Part shown: positions 7,765 through 16,016 of the stretch, piece by piece
Layout: each line of letters opens with the position of its first letter
Position numbering within the stretch: position 1 is the first letter of the stretch
From: DATGMP01 sp035293565
Lineage (GTDB): Bacteria > Pseudomonadota > Alphaproteobacteria > BOG-932 > Roseiterribacteraceae
NCBI GenBank assembly: GCA_035293565.1
Contig: DATGMP010000149.1
Coordinates: 50,157 to 114,156, forward strand
Direction of reading: 5' to 3'
Length of the DNA stretch: 64,000 bases
Notes under the pieces: generated by a model
Seen by the model: only the letters and a program-made list of their open reading frames with translations
Database searches by the model: none
Told to the model about the DNA's origin: nothing
Translations under genes and position numbers: made by a program

Positions 7765-9071
7765 GACGTCGCCGCCTTTGCCAAATCCGGTCTCAGGCGG
7801 CGCGCGGCCAGCATGAAGTGGATACCGGCCCAGACCGTCAGCAGGTTGGTCGCCACCATTCCGTAGCCGATCGAACGCACGCCGACGGAGGGCGCGAGCA
7901 GATCGCTGATCGCGCCGGTGAGGAATGGGCCGAGGCCGAATCCGAGGAGCGTGGTCAGAAGCAGCAGGATCGAATTCAGAGTTGCCCGCATCCGCGGCTT
8001 GACCAGCGCCTGGCACACGCCATAGCCCGCGCCATACCAGCCGGTGCCGAAGGCGAGCCAGACGCCCGTCAGCGTCAGCCCGAAGATCGGCTCGGGAACC
8101 GACACCGCGGCAAACGCCGTCGGCAGGCAGGCGAAGCAGAGGATGGCGGGAAGCCACACGCGCCATCGTTCGTCTCGCCGCGCGAGCCGGTCTGCGGCAA
8201 CGCCGATCAGGAATATCGCGAGCATGCTGGCGGGATAGTTCGCAAGGCTGATCTCCCAGCCCGCCGACGCGCTGGGGATATGGTCCACGCGCGTGAAGAA
8301 GGGAAACATCCACATGCCGAAGCCATTGACCGAGATGATGACCAGCGTGATTCCGGCCGCGACATGAAGCAAAGATCGCTGGGAGAGGATGTAGCGAAAC
8401 GTTTCCATGAGCGGCGGCACACCCTCGCGCTCGGCCGTTCCTTGCGCGCTCAGCCGGCGCGGCTCCTTGACCGTCGATAGGAACAGCAGCGTGAGCAGCA
8501 GCCCCGGCAGGCCGGCGAGCATCATCGTCGTCCGCCAGCCATAGGCCTGTTCCACGATCGCCCCCACCGCCAGCGCGATGCCCGATCCGATCGGCGTGGA
8601 GAAGTAATAGATGCCCACCGCCGTGGCGCGCTCCTTGGCTCGGAACAGATCCGAGATCATCGAGAGCGCCGAGGGCGTGGCGCCGGATTCGCCGGCGCCA
8701 ACGAAAAAGCGCAATGCGAAAAGCTGCAGAAAACTCGCGGCCAGTCCGCCGCCGATCGTCGCGAAGCTCCAGAAGATCATGCAGGCGGCCAGCAGATTGC
8801 GGCGATTCATGCGGTCGGCTAGCATGCCGAGCCCGATTCCGGCGACGCCGAAGAAGATCGAGAAGGCCGTGGTGAGGGAGCTCACCTCACGGTCCGTCAG
8901 GCCGAACTCTTGCTTGATCGGGTCGAACAGGACGGTGATGAAGGCCTTGTCGACCATGCTGACGGTGGCGATGAGAACCAGGAGGGTAAGCGTCCAGTAG
9001 CGCGAGCCGGCGGCCGCGGCGGACGTTTCCTCCGCGGCCTCGGGATACGAGACGGCTTCGATGGCTTCCAT
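7761..9071 (-). CDS. MFS transporter
   Basis: A 436-residue major-facilitator permease with about 12 hydrophobic segments. The loop 2-3 motif GLGMLADRMNRRNLLA is near residues 80-95. FVGAGESGATPSALSMISDL follows, as in the anion/organic-acid and spinster-like branches. The N-terminal 25 residues are cytoplasmic and acidic. The start is ATG 9071 after GGGGGAAGC. It is followed in the genome by an NTF2-like gene on the same strand, 45 nt upstream of its start. It probably imports the substrate handled by the surrounding catabolic genes; that is inference from context. Confidence 0.9.
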   Translation of the reverse strand: MEAIEAVSYPEAAEETSAAAAGSRYWTLTLLVLIATVSMVDKAFITVLFDPIKQEFGLTDREVSSLTTAFSIFFGVAGIGLGMLADRMNRRNLLAACMIFWSFATIGGGLAASFLQLFALRFFVGAGESGATPSALSMISDLFRAKERATAVGIYYFSTPIGSGIALAVGAIVEQAYGWRTTMMLAGLPGLLLTLLFLSTVKEPRRLSAQGTAEREGVPPLMETFRYILSQRSLLHVAAGITLVIISVNGFGMWMFPFFTRVDHIPSASAGWEISLANYPASMLAIFLIGVAADRLARRDERWRVWLPAILCFACLPTAFAAVSVPEPIFGLTLTGVWLAFGTGWYGAGYGVCQALVKPRMRATLNSILLLLTTLLGFGLGPFLTGAISDLLAPSVGVRSIGYGMVATNLLTVWAGIHFMLAARRLRPDLAKAATS

Positions 9072-9115
9072 GCTTCCCCCGGAATTCCTGTGTCCCAGAC
9101 CCTAGCGGCCTCTTG

Positions 9116-9628
9116 TCATTTCGGGAATCCCGATCTCAGCAGCGCGCGGGGTTCCTCATCGCCGGTCAGAACACGGTTGATCCGCTGCTTCACGCGCCAG
9201 CCATCCTCGGTGCGAACGAACTCCCAACGATTGGCGCCGACCCGCCAGACTCGAAAATTGTCGCCGTCGCGTCGGTAGAGACGGGAATACGAGATGGCCA
9301 CGGCCGTGTCGCCCTCGACCGTGATGTGAGGCAGACCTATGACGTGGCCCGACCCGCCCTTGATGATCGCCTGGTGGTATTCGCCCCGCACCATGCCCGC
9401 GATCTCGGCTCGGCCAAAGGCTGCGCCGGCGGCGCCCTGCTTCACGCCCGAGCTGCCGCCGCCCCAATCATAGATTCCGTCTTCGGTCCAAAGCGCCGAC
9501 GTGGCCTCCGCGTCGCCGCTGTCGACGAGCGGTCCGTAGGCGCTCATGATCTGATAGAGCTGGACCTGGTCTTCGAGCTGGTGGACGCGCGCCTCCAGCG
9601 CCTTCAGCCTGGCCTCGATATCCGCCAT
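9116..9628 (-). CDS. NTF2-like/SnoaL-like protein
   Basis: A 170-residue alpha+beta cone-fold protein. After a coiled N-terminal helix (IEARLKALEARVHQLEDQVQ) comes the SnoaL-like pattern LYQIMSAYGPLVDSGDAEAT, LWTEDGIYDWGG, then GLPHITVEGDTAVAISYSRL and VWRVGANRWEFVRTEDGWRV. Members are hydratases, isomerases, ring-hydroxylating dioxygenase small subunits or unknowns. The active residues are not assignable. It is probably co-transcribed with the MFS gene. It is divergent from another NTF2-like gene only 26 nt away, each with its own strong SD. Confidence 0.8.
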   Translation of the reverse strand: MADIEARLKALEARVHQLEDQVQLYQIMSAYGPLVDSGDAEATSALWTEDGIYDWGGGSSGVKQGAAGAAFGRAEIAGMVRGEYHQAIIKGGSGHVIGLPHITVEGDTAVAISYSRLYRRDGDNFRVWRVGANRWEFVRTEDGWRVKQRINRVLTGDEEPRALLRSGFPK

Positions 9629-9654
9629 GATGGATCCTTTCGCGGGGAGGAGAG

Positions 9655-10152
9655 ATGAGCGAGACGCTGAGCGAAATCGAGCGGCTGGTCGCGATCGAAG
9701 AGATCAAGCGATTGGTTGCCAAGCGCATCCGCTGCATGGATACGAAGAACTGGGAAGAGTACCCGTCGACGCATGCGCCGGACATGGTGCTCGATTCCTT
9801 CGGCAATCTGCCGGCCGATTTGAAGCCCAATTCGGCCGCGGGCGCCGGGACGGCGATGGGACGGGATGCGGTCACAGCTGCTGTCCGCAAGCTGGTCGAT
9901 CCTCTGACGACTGTGCATCACGCGCATACGCCGGAGATCGAGATTCTGTCGCCGGCGACCGCGCGCGGCCTCTGGGCGATGGAGGACCGCCTCTCGTGGC
10001 AGAATGGCGACAAGATCGAAGAGGCGCATGGCTGGGGCCATTACCACGAGACGTACGTGAAGATCGACGGGCGGTGGATGATCAAGAGCCGCAAGCTCAC
10101 GCGCCTCCGTGTGGATACGACGCCGGGGTTCTATGAATTTCGCCAGAAATGA
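9655..10152 (+). CDS. NTF2-like/SnoaL-like protein
   Basis: A 165-residue member of the SnoaL_4-type NTF2 superfamily: IERLVAIEEIKRLVAKRIRC, MDTKNWEEYPSTHAPDMVLD, VHHAHTPEIEILSPATARGL, WGHYHETYVKIDGRWMIKSR. The His pairs (HHAHT and HYHE) are typical of the fold's pocket. A strong GGGGAGGAG site precedes ATG 9655. The last 56 nt overlap the convergent FMN-dependent dehydrogenase gene. Its function is unknown; isomerase or dehydratase roles are possible given the catabolic neighbours. Confidence 0.8.
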   Translation: MSETLSEIERLVAIEEIKRLVAKRIRCMDTKNWEEYPSTHAPDMVLDSFGNLPADLKPNSAAGAGTAMGRDAVTAAVRKLVDPLTTVHHAHTPEIEILSPATARGLWAMEDRLSWQNGDKIEEAHGWGHYHETYVKIDGRWMIKSRKLTRLRVDTTPGFYEFRQK

Positions 10153-11287
10153 ATAGACGCTGAGGCCCGAAATCCTTGACCGAACCGCAGCCCATCTGAC
10201 GGCCGACCGTCTCGAGCTCCAGGCGCAAGATCGAAATCGCCTTGTGGACGCCGGCGAGGCCACCAGCCGCCAGGCCATAGAGCGTCGCGCGTCCCACGAA
10301 AACGAAATCCGCGCCGAGAGAGAGCGCCGTGATGATATCGGAGCCGCGCCGAACGCCGCCGTCGACGATCAAAATGCGGTCGGGACCCACGGCGTTGCGG
10401 ATTGCCGGCAGCATATCGATTGCCGCGGGAGCGCGGTCGAGCTGTCGACCGCCATGATTGGACACGACAACGCCGTCTGCCCCGAGCTCGAACGCGCATT
10501 TGGCGTCGTCGGGATGCAACAGGCCTTTGACCAGGAATTTGCCCGGCCATAGGCGGCGGTAGCGCTCGACATCCTTCCAGGTCGGATTGCCCGGAAGGTG
10601 GCTGGTCATGAAATTCATCACTGTCTGCGCATGGGTCGGGCGATCGGCGTAGCGTGCGAACGTGCCGAACAAGGGACGTCCGCCGTTGCGCCGATAGTTC
10701 AGAATCCAGCCAGCGTGCCGGAAGGATTCGAGAAGCATGAGCGGCTTCAGTCTCGGTAAGCCGAAGCCGTTGCGGATATCGCGCTCGCGCCTGGTTCGGA
10801 CCTCGGAGTCGACGGTCAGCACCAGCGTCTGCATGCCGGCATCCTGCGCCCGGCGGACGATCTCCTCATCCAGCTTTTTGTCATGGCCGGTGTAGAGCTG
10901 ATACCAGGCATTCTTCGCCGCGCTGGCCGGTAGATCCTCAATCGCGGCGCTGCTGGTTCCCGACATGGTGTAAGGGACACCTTCGGTCAGTGCTGCTTCG
11001 GCCAGCAGCAGGTCGCCCTTGGGATGGAACAGGCCCGCGACACCGGTTGGTCCGATGCCGAAGGGCAGCGAGTAAATCTTCCCGAACAGCTCAGTGCGAA
11101 GATCTATTTTCGAGCAATCGGTCAGGAAGCGCGGGACCAGCTTATGGCGCGCAAAGGCGTTGATGTTCTCCGCGAGTCCGATCTCGTCCTCGACGCCGCC
11201 GTCGATATAGTCGAAGACCAGCTTGGGCAGGCGGCGCTTCGCCAGGCGGCGTAGGTCGGCGATGTTGACCGCGCTATCGAGCCTCAT
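10097..11287 (-). CDS. FMN-dependent alpha-hydroxy-acid dehydrogenase/oxidase (lactate/mandelate type)
   Basis: A 396-residue TIM-barrel enzyme of the FMN-dependent 2-hydroxy-acid oxidase family, oxidising an (S)-2-hydroxy acid to a 2-oxo acid. Seen are RRLPKLVFDYIDGGVEDEIG near residues 17-36, LPFGIGPTGVAGLFHPKGDL (FMN contact), the signature VVSNHGGRQLDRAPA with catalytic His and Arg near 275, and ILIVDGGVRRGSDIITALSL with FVGRATLYGLAAGG for phosphate binding. It begins 3 nt after the class II aldolase gene, so the two are coupled. The C-terminal 20 residues are encoded antisense to the NTF2-like gene. Confidence 0.9.
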   Translation of the reverse strand: MRLDSAVNIADLRRLAKRRLPKLVFDYIDGGVEDEIGLAENINAFARHKLVPRFLTDCSKIDLRTELFGKIYSLPFGIGPTGVAGLFHPKGDLLLAEAALTEGVPYTMSGTSSAAIEDLPASAAKNAWYQLYTGHDKKLDEEIVRRAQDAGMQTLVLTVDSEVRTRRERDIRNGFGLPRLKPLMLLESFRHAGWILNYRRNGGRPLFGTFARYADRPTHAQTVMNFMTSHLPGNPTWKDVERYRRLWPGKFLVKGLLHPDDAKCAFELGADGVVVSNHGGRQLDRAPAAIDMLPAIRNAVGPDRILIVDGGVRRGSDIITALSLGADFVFVGRATLYGLAAGGLAGVHKAISILRLELETVGRQMGCGSVKDFGPQRLFISGEIHRTPASYPHGGA

Positions 11288-11290
11288 GCC

Positions 11291-12058
11291 TCAGGTCATG
11301 AAGCTCGGATCGAGCTCCTCCATCCAGCGGCGCATCGCGTTCCATTGCAGCTGGTTGAGCTTGGACATGCCTTCGCTCTCGCTCTGGGTCGCGGTCTTGT
11401 TGCCGACGCTGGCCGGCGGGAGGTTGAGCTTGGCGCCGCTCGACTGCGCGGCGAGCTGGATGCGGCAGGCCTGCTCCAGCTGGTACATCTCCTGAAACGC
11501 GTCGGCGATCGTCGCGCCGCAGGTCAAGAGACCGTGATTGCGCAGGATCATCACCTTCTTGTCGCCGAGATCGCGCGCGATCCGCTCGCATTCGTCCCGG
11601 TTCGTCGTGATGCCTTCGAAATCGTGATAGGCGATCCGGTTCGTGAAGAGCATCGAGGTGAGGTCAAGCGGGATTAGGCCGTCGGCCTGGCACGAGATCG
11701 CGACGCCGGCGGTCGTGTGCGTGTGCATGACGCAGGTCACGTCCTCGCGAGTACGATGGACCGAGCTATGGACGACATAGCCCGCCTCCCAGACCTCCCA
11801 GGGCGACGGCACGAGCTTGTTGCCGTCGATATCCACCTTGAGCAGGTTGGATGCGGTGACTTCCCGATACATCAGCCCGAACGGGTTGATGAGGAAATGA
11901 CGGTCCGTTCCCGGCAGCCGCAGCGTGATGTGATTGTAGATCAGGCTGTGCCAGCCGAAATGGTCGAACAGGCGATAGGCGCAGGCGAGATCGACCCGCG
12001 CCTCCCATTCCTCCGGCGAGCAATCGATCCTGGGCTCTGTCTTCGGCTTTCTGAGCAT
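11291..12058 (-). CDS. Class II aldolase/adducin family protein
   Basis: A 255-residue zinc-dependent aldolase/decarboxylase-fold protein (fuculose-phosphate aldolase family). The metal-binding pair is in CVMHTHTTAGVAIS and the third His in ILRNHGLLTCG. The N-terminal LACAYRLFDHFGWHSLIYNH and the RDRHFLINPFGL-like segment (GTDRHFLINPFGLMYRE) are characteristic. ATG 12058 is chosen because GAGGAGGAAGC stands just before it; an ATG 15 nt earlier has no such site. It is the third gene of a four-gene operon with the amidohydrolase and hydroxy-acid dehydrogenase. The sugar or hydroxy-acid substrate is unknown. Confidence 0.87.
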   Translation of the reverse strand: MLRKPKTEPRIDCSPEEWEARVDLACAYRLFDHFGWHSLIYNHITLRLPGTDRHFLINPFGLMYREVTASNLLKVDIDGNKLVPSPWEVWEAGYVVHSSVHRTREDVTCVMHTHTTAGVAISCQADGLIPLDLTSMLFTNRIAYHDFEGITTNRDECERIARDLGDKKVMILRNHGLLTCGATIADAFQEMYQLEQACRIQLAAQSSGAKLNLPPASVGNKTATQSESEGMSKLNQLQWNAMRRWMEELDPSFMT

Positions 12059-12092
12059 GCTTCCTCCTCTCATGCCCGGCCGGCGGATCGCG

Positions 12093-13610
12093 TCAGGCGG
12101 CGGCGCGCCCGGTCACCGGGTCCAGCTTTTCAACCCCCGCAAGCTCGGCCGCGGCTTCCTTCTCGATTCGCGTTCCCTTGAAGAAGTCGCGATTGAGCGT
12201 CGCATAGAATTGCACGGGGAAGCCGAACACGAAATCCCGGAAATCCCGCTCCGTGATATGGCCGTGCTCGACCAGCTCATAGGCTTCTGGAAGGATTTCC
12301 GTGACGTCGGTGACGTCCCAATGGCCGGCGTCCGAGCTGAACATCGCACGGATTCGCGAACGACGCGGGTTGAGCTTGGAATTGAACGCCCAGGCGACGC
12401 TTTTGTCGTCCGCCTCGCAGCCGAAATAGAAATGCGGCACGAACTGGCGGACGATGTCGTCCTTGCTCCCGATGCCGGTCGCCGCCCATTCGTCGGTGTA
12501 GGGCGGCGGGGGCTCGAGCTTGGCGAAGCTGTCGCGTAGACCGGCGGCGTCGGCCCGGAAGGTGCCGTCGCCATATTTCTGGAAGAGCTGCATCATCAAG
12601 TCGAGATCGATCGCCGCCGGGTCGAGGTCATGGATCGTCTTGCTGTTGCGCTTTTCCCAATGCTCGATGATGTCGTTGAGCAGCGTGCAGGCCCAGCCGA
12701 CGCCGCCCTCGAGCAGGCCGAAGGCGAGCTGAGGGAAGCGCTTGGTCACGCCGCCGATGAAGAGGCCCTTGCAAGTCGCCTCCATTGCCGCGCCGAAGGA
12801 GCCGATATGGTTGTACATATAGCTGCTCGGCGATTGCCGGCTGCCCCAGCCCATGCCGGGCGTATGACTCGCCGGCACGACCTTGAGCTCGATGCATTTG
12901 GCCCAGAACGGGTCGTAATCATATTCGCTGTCGATGCCGAGCACGTCGATCCGCGACGTACCGGTCGAGCCCCAATTCACTTTGCCGTTCGCGCCAGCCT
13001 GGGTATTGGTCAGCGGCCTGTGGATCAGTCCGTTGATCATGATCGCCTTGTAGCCCAGCGCCTTGACCGCGTACTCGAGCTCCTCGATCCCCTCCTGGGG
13101 CGTATGGGTCGGGATCTGCGCCACCGGGGTCATCCGGTCGGCATAAGGCTTGTAGGCCTCGGCATAGAAGCGGTTGAGGCTGCGGCAGGTGGCCCGGCGA
13201 AGCTCGGTGTCGGCGATCGCGGTCGCGGTCAGCATGCGGCTCGGATACATCACGGCGAAATCGAGACCCATCTCGTCCAGCCGCTCCGCCATCAGCTTCG
13301 GCAGATGCGAGGTCGCGCGGTCGAGCGTGTTGGCTGCCGGCAGCGACCACCAGGGCGGCCGCGAAATCCAGTTCGCCCGCCGCTGCGCGTCGTTCAGCTG
13401 CGACCAGGGGCGCAGAACCGTATCGTCGTAATCCATGCCGGCGGCGCCGGCGGCGACTTTGTCCGCCAGATCCTTGCCGGCCAGCTCGCGGACGGATTCG
13501 ACGAGGTAAGGCTTCAGGATCGGCATGGTCTCGATGTAGTGCCCGTCCGAATCAACGACGGGGTGCCCAAGCGAGCGGCGAATTTCGGCTGCGCGTGTTT
13601 GCTTGGTCAT
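12093..13610 (-). CDS. Amidohydrolase-2 family metal-dependent hydrolase/decarboxylase
   Basis: A 505-residue TIM-barrel protein of the amidohydrolase_2 family, which includes non-oxidative decarboxylases and ring hydrolases. The N-terminus has HPVVDSDGHYIE (metal-site strand 1). Central segments are MGLDFAVMYPSRMLTA and VVPASHTPGMGWGSRQSP with a ligand His. The C-terminal MFSSDAGHWDVTDVTEIL supplies the catalytic Asp. It is long for the family (usually 300-400). The ATG at 13610 leaves 7 nt after the upstream gene, whereas the earlier one would overlap it by 41 nt. The reaction could be decarboxylation or hydrolysis of an aromatic acid; this is not determined. Confidence 0.82.
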   Translation of the reverse strand: MTKQTRAAEIRRSLGHPVVDSDGHYIETMPILKPYLVESVRELAGKDLADKVAAGAAGMDYDDTVLRPWSQLNDAQRRANWISRPPWWSLPAANTLDRATSHLPKLMAERLDEMGLDFAVMYPSRMLTATAIADTELRRATCRSLNRFYAEAYKPYADRMTPVAQIPTHTPQEGIEELEYAVKALGYKAIMINGLIHRPLTNTQAGANGKVNWGSTGTSRIDVLGIDSEYDYDPFWAKCIELKVVPASHTPGMGWGSRQSPSSYMYNHIGSFGAAMEATCKGLFIGGVTKRFPQLAFGLLEGGVGWACTLLNDIIEHWEKRNSKTIHDLDPAAIDLDLMMQLFQKYGDGTFRADAAGLRDSFAKLEPPPPYTDEWAATGIGSKDDIVRQFVPHFYFGCEADDKSVAWAFNSKLNPRRSRIRAMFSSDAGHWDVTDVTEILPEAYELVEHGHITERDFRDFVFGFPVQFYATLNRDFFKGTRIEKEAAAELAGVEKLDPVTGRAAA

Positions 13611-13617
13611 AATGAGC

Positions 13618-14160
13618 TCAGCCTGCCTTCCGCTTGCCGGTCTTCTCGTCGATCGCATGATATCGCGCCCAATAGGCCCGTTCCTTCACCCGCGGCAGCG
13701 CGAGCTCGATCTGCCTTGGATCGACGTCTTGCGCGATCTCCGGCGCGCCGGCGCGCTCCAACATCTGGGGCAGCCGCGTCGCGATGCGGTCCAGCGCCCA
13801 GGCGAGCGGGTCCCCATCGGCAACGGGGTCGATATGCAGCACCTCGTTCGATTTCCGTTCCCATCCGACATAGTGGTAATGCGGATCCTCGCGGAAGCAG
13901 TCGAACCGGAGATATTCCTGCTGCTTCCCCTTGGGGCCGGCGAATACGTGGAGGGAGACGCCGGCGTCGTCGAGCTCCGTCAGCTGGCCGACGTCGCTGC
14001 CGCCGGCCGTTTCGAGCGTCGGCCGGATCGCCGCCACGACATCATCGGTCAGGAGCCGGAACTCGACCCCGATGCGGACATTTCCGGCCTCGAAATACTC
14101 GGTATGGGCATCGTTCGGCGGGATCGGCATCCGATCGTATCGCGTGATATGGCTATCCAT
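13618..14160 (-). CDS. Conserved-looking hypothetical protein, first gene of the amidohydrolase operon
   Basis: A 180-residue soluble protein without signal or membrane segments. It starts MDSHITRYDRMPIPPNDAHT. It contains FRLLTDDVVAAIRPTL, GVSLHVFAGPKGKQQEYLRF and a His/Tyr-rich REDPHYHYVGWERKSNEVLH region, then an acidic helix rich in IATRLPQMLERAG and a basic C-terminus. I do not recognise a family with certainty. The central HYHY/H segment could bind metal. It starts the operon leading into the amidohydrolase (7-nt gap), so it probably serves the same pathway. It is divergent from an NTF2-like gene across 143 nt. Confidence 0.75.
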   Translation of the reverse strand: MDSHITRYDRMPIPPNDAHTEYFEAGNVRIGVEFRLLTDDVVAAIRPTLETAGGSDVGQLTELDDAGVSLHVFAGPKGKQQEYLRFDCFREDPHYHYVGWERKSNEVLHIDPVADGDPLAWALDRIATRLPQMLERAGAPEIAQDVDPRQIELALPRVKERAYWARYHAIDEKTGKRKAG

Positions 14161-14303
14161 TCCTTCCTCCCCGGCGGCACTCTAGGCGCGACGCTTCCAG
14201 CGAGATACACCTCGCAGGCGGCAGCGACAATCCTGGCTGCCCGAGGGCCATCTCGCGCGCCCCGGGCGAGCCGCGCGCTGGACCGCCTTGCCGGAGGTTT
14301 TCA

Positions 14304-14768
14304 ATGACGAGCCTGAGCGAACTCCAGGACGAGCGGTTGATCGAGCAGGTCTATGACCGCTATTGCGACATTATCGACGCCAAGGATTTCGACCGGCTGA
14401 CCGAGGTCTTCGCCGAGGACTGCGTCGGCGATTATCGCAACACCAACGGCCTGATCGACCAGGGCGTCCGCACGCTGATCGAGCGCCTGAAGCGCGGCAT
14501 GGGGGCGGGCTCCGATTGCGGCCGCACGCACCATAATGTCCTCAATTTCCGGATCTTCGTCTCGGGCGACACGGCCAAGGGCAGGGCGCATTTCTACGCT
14601 GTCCACGAGGGCGTCAACCGCTGTGCCGGCGAGAGCTACACCTGCTGGGGCGAATATGACGACGAATGGGTGCGCAGCCCCGTCGGCTGGCGCGTCAGCC
14701 GGCGCACTTACCGCAACTTCCTGATCGACGGAACCGTGGACGTGGTGCGGCGAAGCCGGCCGGCCTAA
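14304..14768 (+). CDS. NTF2-like/SnoaL-like protein
   Basis: A 154-residue cone-fold protein: LIEQVYDRYCDIIDAKDFDR, LTEVFAEDCVGDYR, THHNVLNFRIFVSGDTAKGR, GWRVSRRTYRNFLIDGT. This is the third NTF2-like gene within 6 kb and is not a close copy of the other two. It is divergent from the amidohydrolase operon, sharing the 143-nt region between them, and could be regulated together with it. It overlaps the convergent acyltransferase gene by 4 nt. The catalytic role is not assignable. Confidence 0.8.
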   Translation: MTSLSELQDERLIEQVYDRYCDIIDAKDFDRLTEVFAEDCVGDYRNTNGLIDQGVRTLIERLKRGMGAGSDCGRTHHNVLNFRIFVSGDTAKGRAHFYAVHEGVNRCAGESYTCWGEYDDEWVRSPVGWRVSRRTYRNFLIDGTVDVVRRSRPA

Positions 14769-15925
14769 GCGCGTCCGAAGATCTGCGCCGGGGCCGCCAG
14801 AAGGCTGCGAACGAACGAGCGGCCAGGTCGTTCGACCGCGACATAGACCAGCCAGGCGAAGGGAATGACTGTCATGGAGCCGGCCAAAGCGAAGACGATG
14901 GCGGCGGCCTCGGACAGGGGCGCGGGATGGAGGGTGCGGACGAGCAGCAACTCCGGCATCCTGAACAGATTGTGCAGCAGGTAAATGGAGAAGGAGATTA
15001 CGCCGAGGAAATAAGGGACGCGCGTATTGAAGGCCGCCGCCACTCGCCCGCGGTTGCAGGCCAGCGCCGCGACGACGCCGGGCCAGAGCAGAGCGGCGAA
15101 AAGATCCACGCGCAAAAGGAGCATCGCGACTGCGGCGGCGAATATCGTGATCGCCACGGAGTCGCGGGAGATGAAATCGCGGACCCGCGGCGAGAGGATT
15201 GCGCGATAGGTCCCGACGCCGAGGCAGAATTCCGTAAAGCAGCGTCCGACATCGTAGAAGGTCGAGGCTCGCGCCAGCCCGAGCCGGGTATCGCGGCTGG
15301 CCATCCAACAGAGGATCGCGACCGACAGGGCGAGCGCGCCGAGAGCCACGGCGCGGCGCGGATGGAAAACCAGGACGAGGAAGGCTGGGAAGAGGAAATA
15401 GGCGGCAAATTCCGTGCTGATGGACCAGGAAGGCCCATTGAGGTTGAGGCCGATGCCGAGGCCTTGGAGCATCAACGCATTGACGAGCAGATCATGCGCG
15501 AGGTGCGCAGGTTGATAAAAGATGTTGCGGGAGAGGAGCGCTTCGCTCGTCGCGCCGGCAAGTACAACGATCGCCAGCGTGAACAGGTTCAGGGGCACGA
15601 TCCGGGCCACGCGCTTGCCCATGAAGCTCGGGAAGGCGCGCATCCCATGGGCCTCGAAATCCGCGCCGTAAGTGTAGGTCATGATGAACCCGCTCAATAC
15701 GAAGAACAGGTCCACGGCCATATAACCGTGCGGCACCAGGGACGGGATCGTAACCGCGGCATCCTTCTGAGCCGTAGCCGAAAAATGTTGCAGCATGACG
15801 GCCATCGCCGCGATACCGCGGAGCGAGGTCAAGGATCTGATCTCCGACAAGAAACTCTCCGCGTCTGAGCGGTCGATGCGGGAATGGGGGACACCGGCCA
15901 CAGGATCAAACGCCGGACTCGACAA
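14765..15925 (-). CDS. Membrane acyltransferase family 3 protein
   Basis: A 386-residue polytopic O-acyltransferase (acyltransferase_3 family) that transfers acetyl or other acyl groups to surface glycans. The diagnostic N-terminal pattern is IRSLTSLRGIAAMAVMLQHF with the catalytic His, followed by HGYMAVDLFFVLSGFIMTYT near residues 66-85. About ten hydrophobic helices follow, with a conserved YFLGVISFSIYLLHNLF segment near 293. The first 28 residues are hydrophilic. It lies next to an O-antigen-ligase-like gene on the same strand, suggesting decoration of an extracellular polysaccharide. Confidence 0.88.
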   Translation of the reverse strand: MSSPAFDPVAGVPHSRIDRSDAESFLSEIRSLTSLRGIAAMAVMLQHFSATAQKDAAVTIPSLVPHGYMAVDLFFVLSGFIMTYTYGADFEAHGMRAFPSFMGKRVARIVPLNLFTLAIVVLAGATSEALLSRNIFYQPAHLAHDLLVNALMLQGLGIGLNLNGPSWSISTEFAAYFLFPAFLVLVFHPRRAVALGALALSVAILCWMASRDTRLGLARASTFYDVGRCFTEFCLGVGTYRAILSPRVRDFISRDSVAITIFAAAVAMLLLRVDLFAALLWPGVVAALACNRGRVAAAFNTRVPYFLGVISFSIYLLHNLFRMPELLLVRTLHPAPLSEAAAIVFALAGSMTVIPFAWLVYVAVERPGRSFVRSLLAAPAQIFGRA

Positions 15926-16016
15926 ACGATCGTCACCGCGAACGAGATCAAAAAAAGGCGTAATTGAAGGCGGTCCGGCAGGTCTCCCCGGACGGACCTA
16001 AACCCGTGGGTGAAGG

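Noticed and set aside
15973..16000. Possible terminator GTCCGG...CCGGAC between the O-antigen-ligase-like and acyltransferase genes
   Set aside because: The stem is short with a 15-nt loop and no T-run on either strand.
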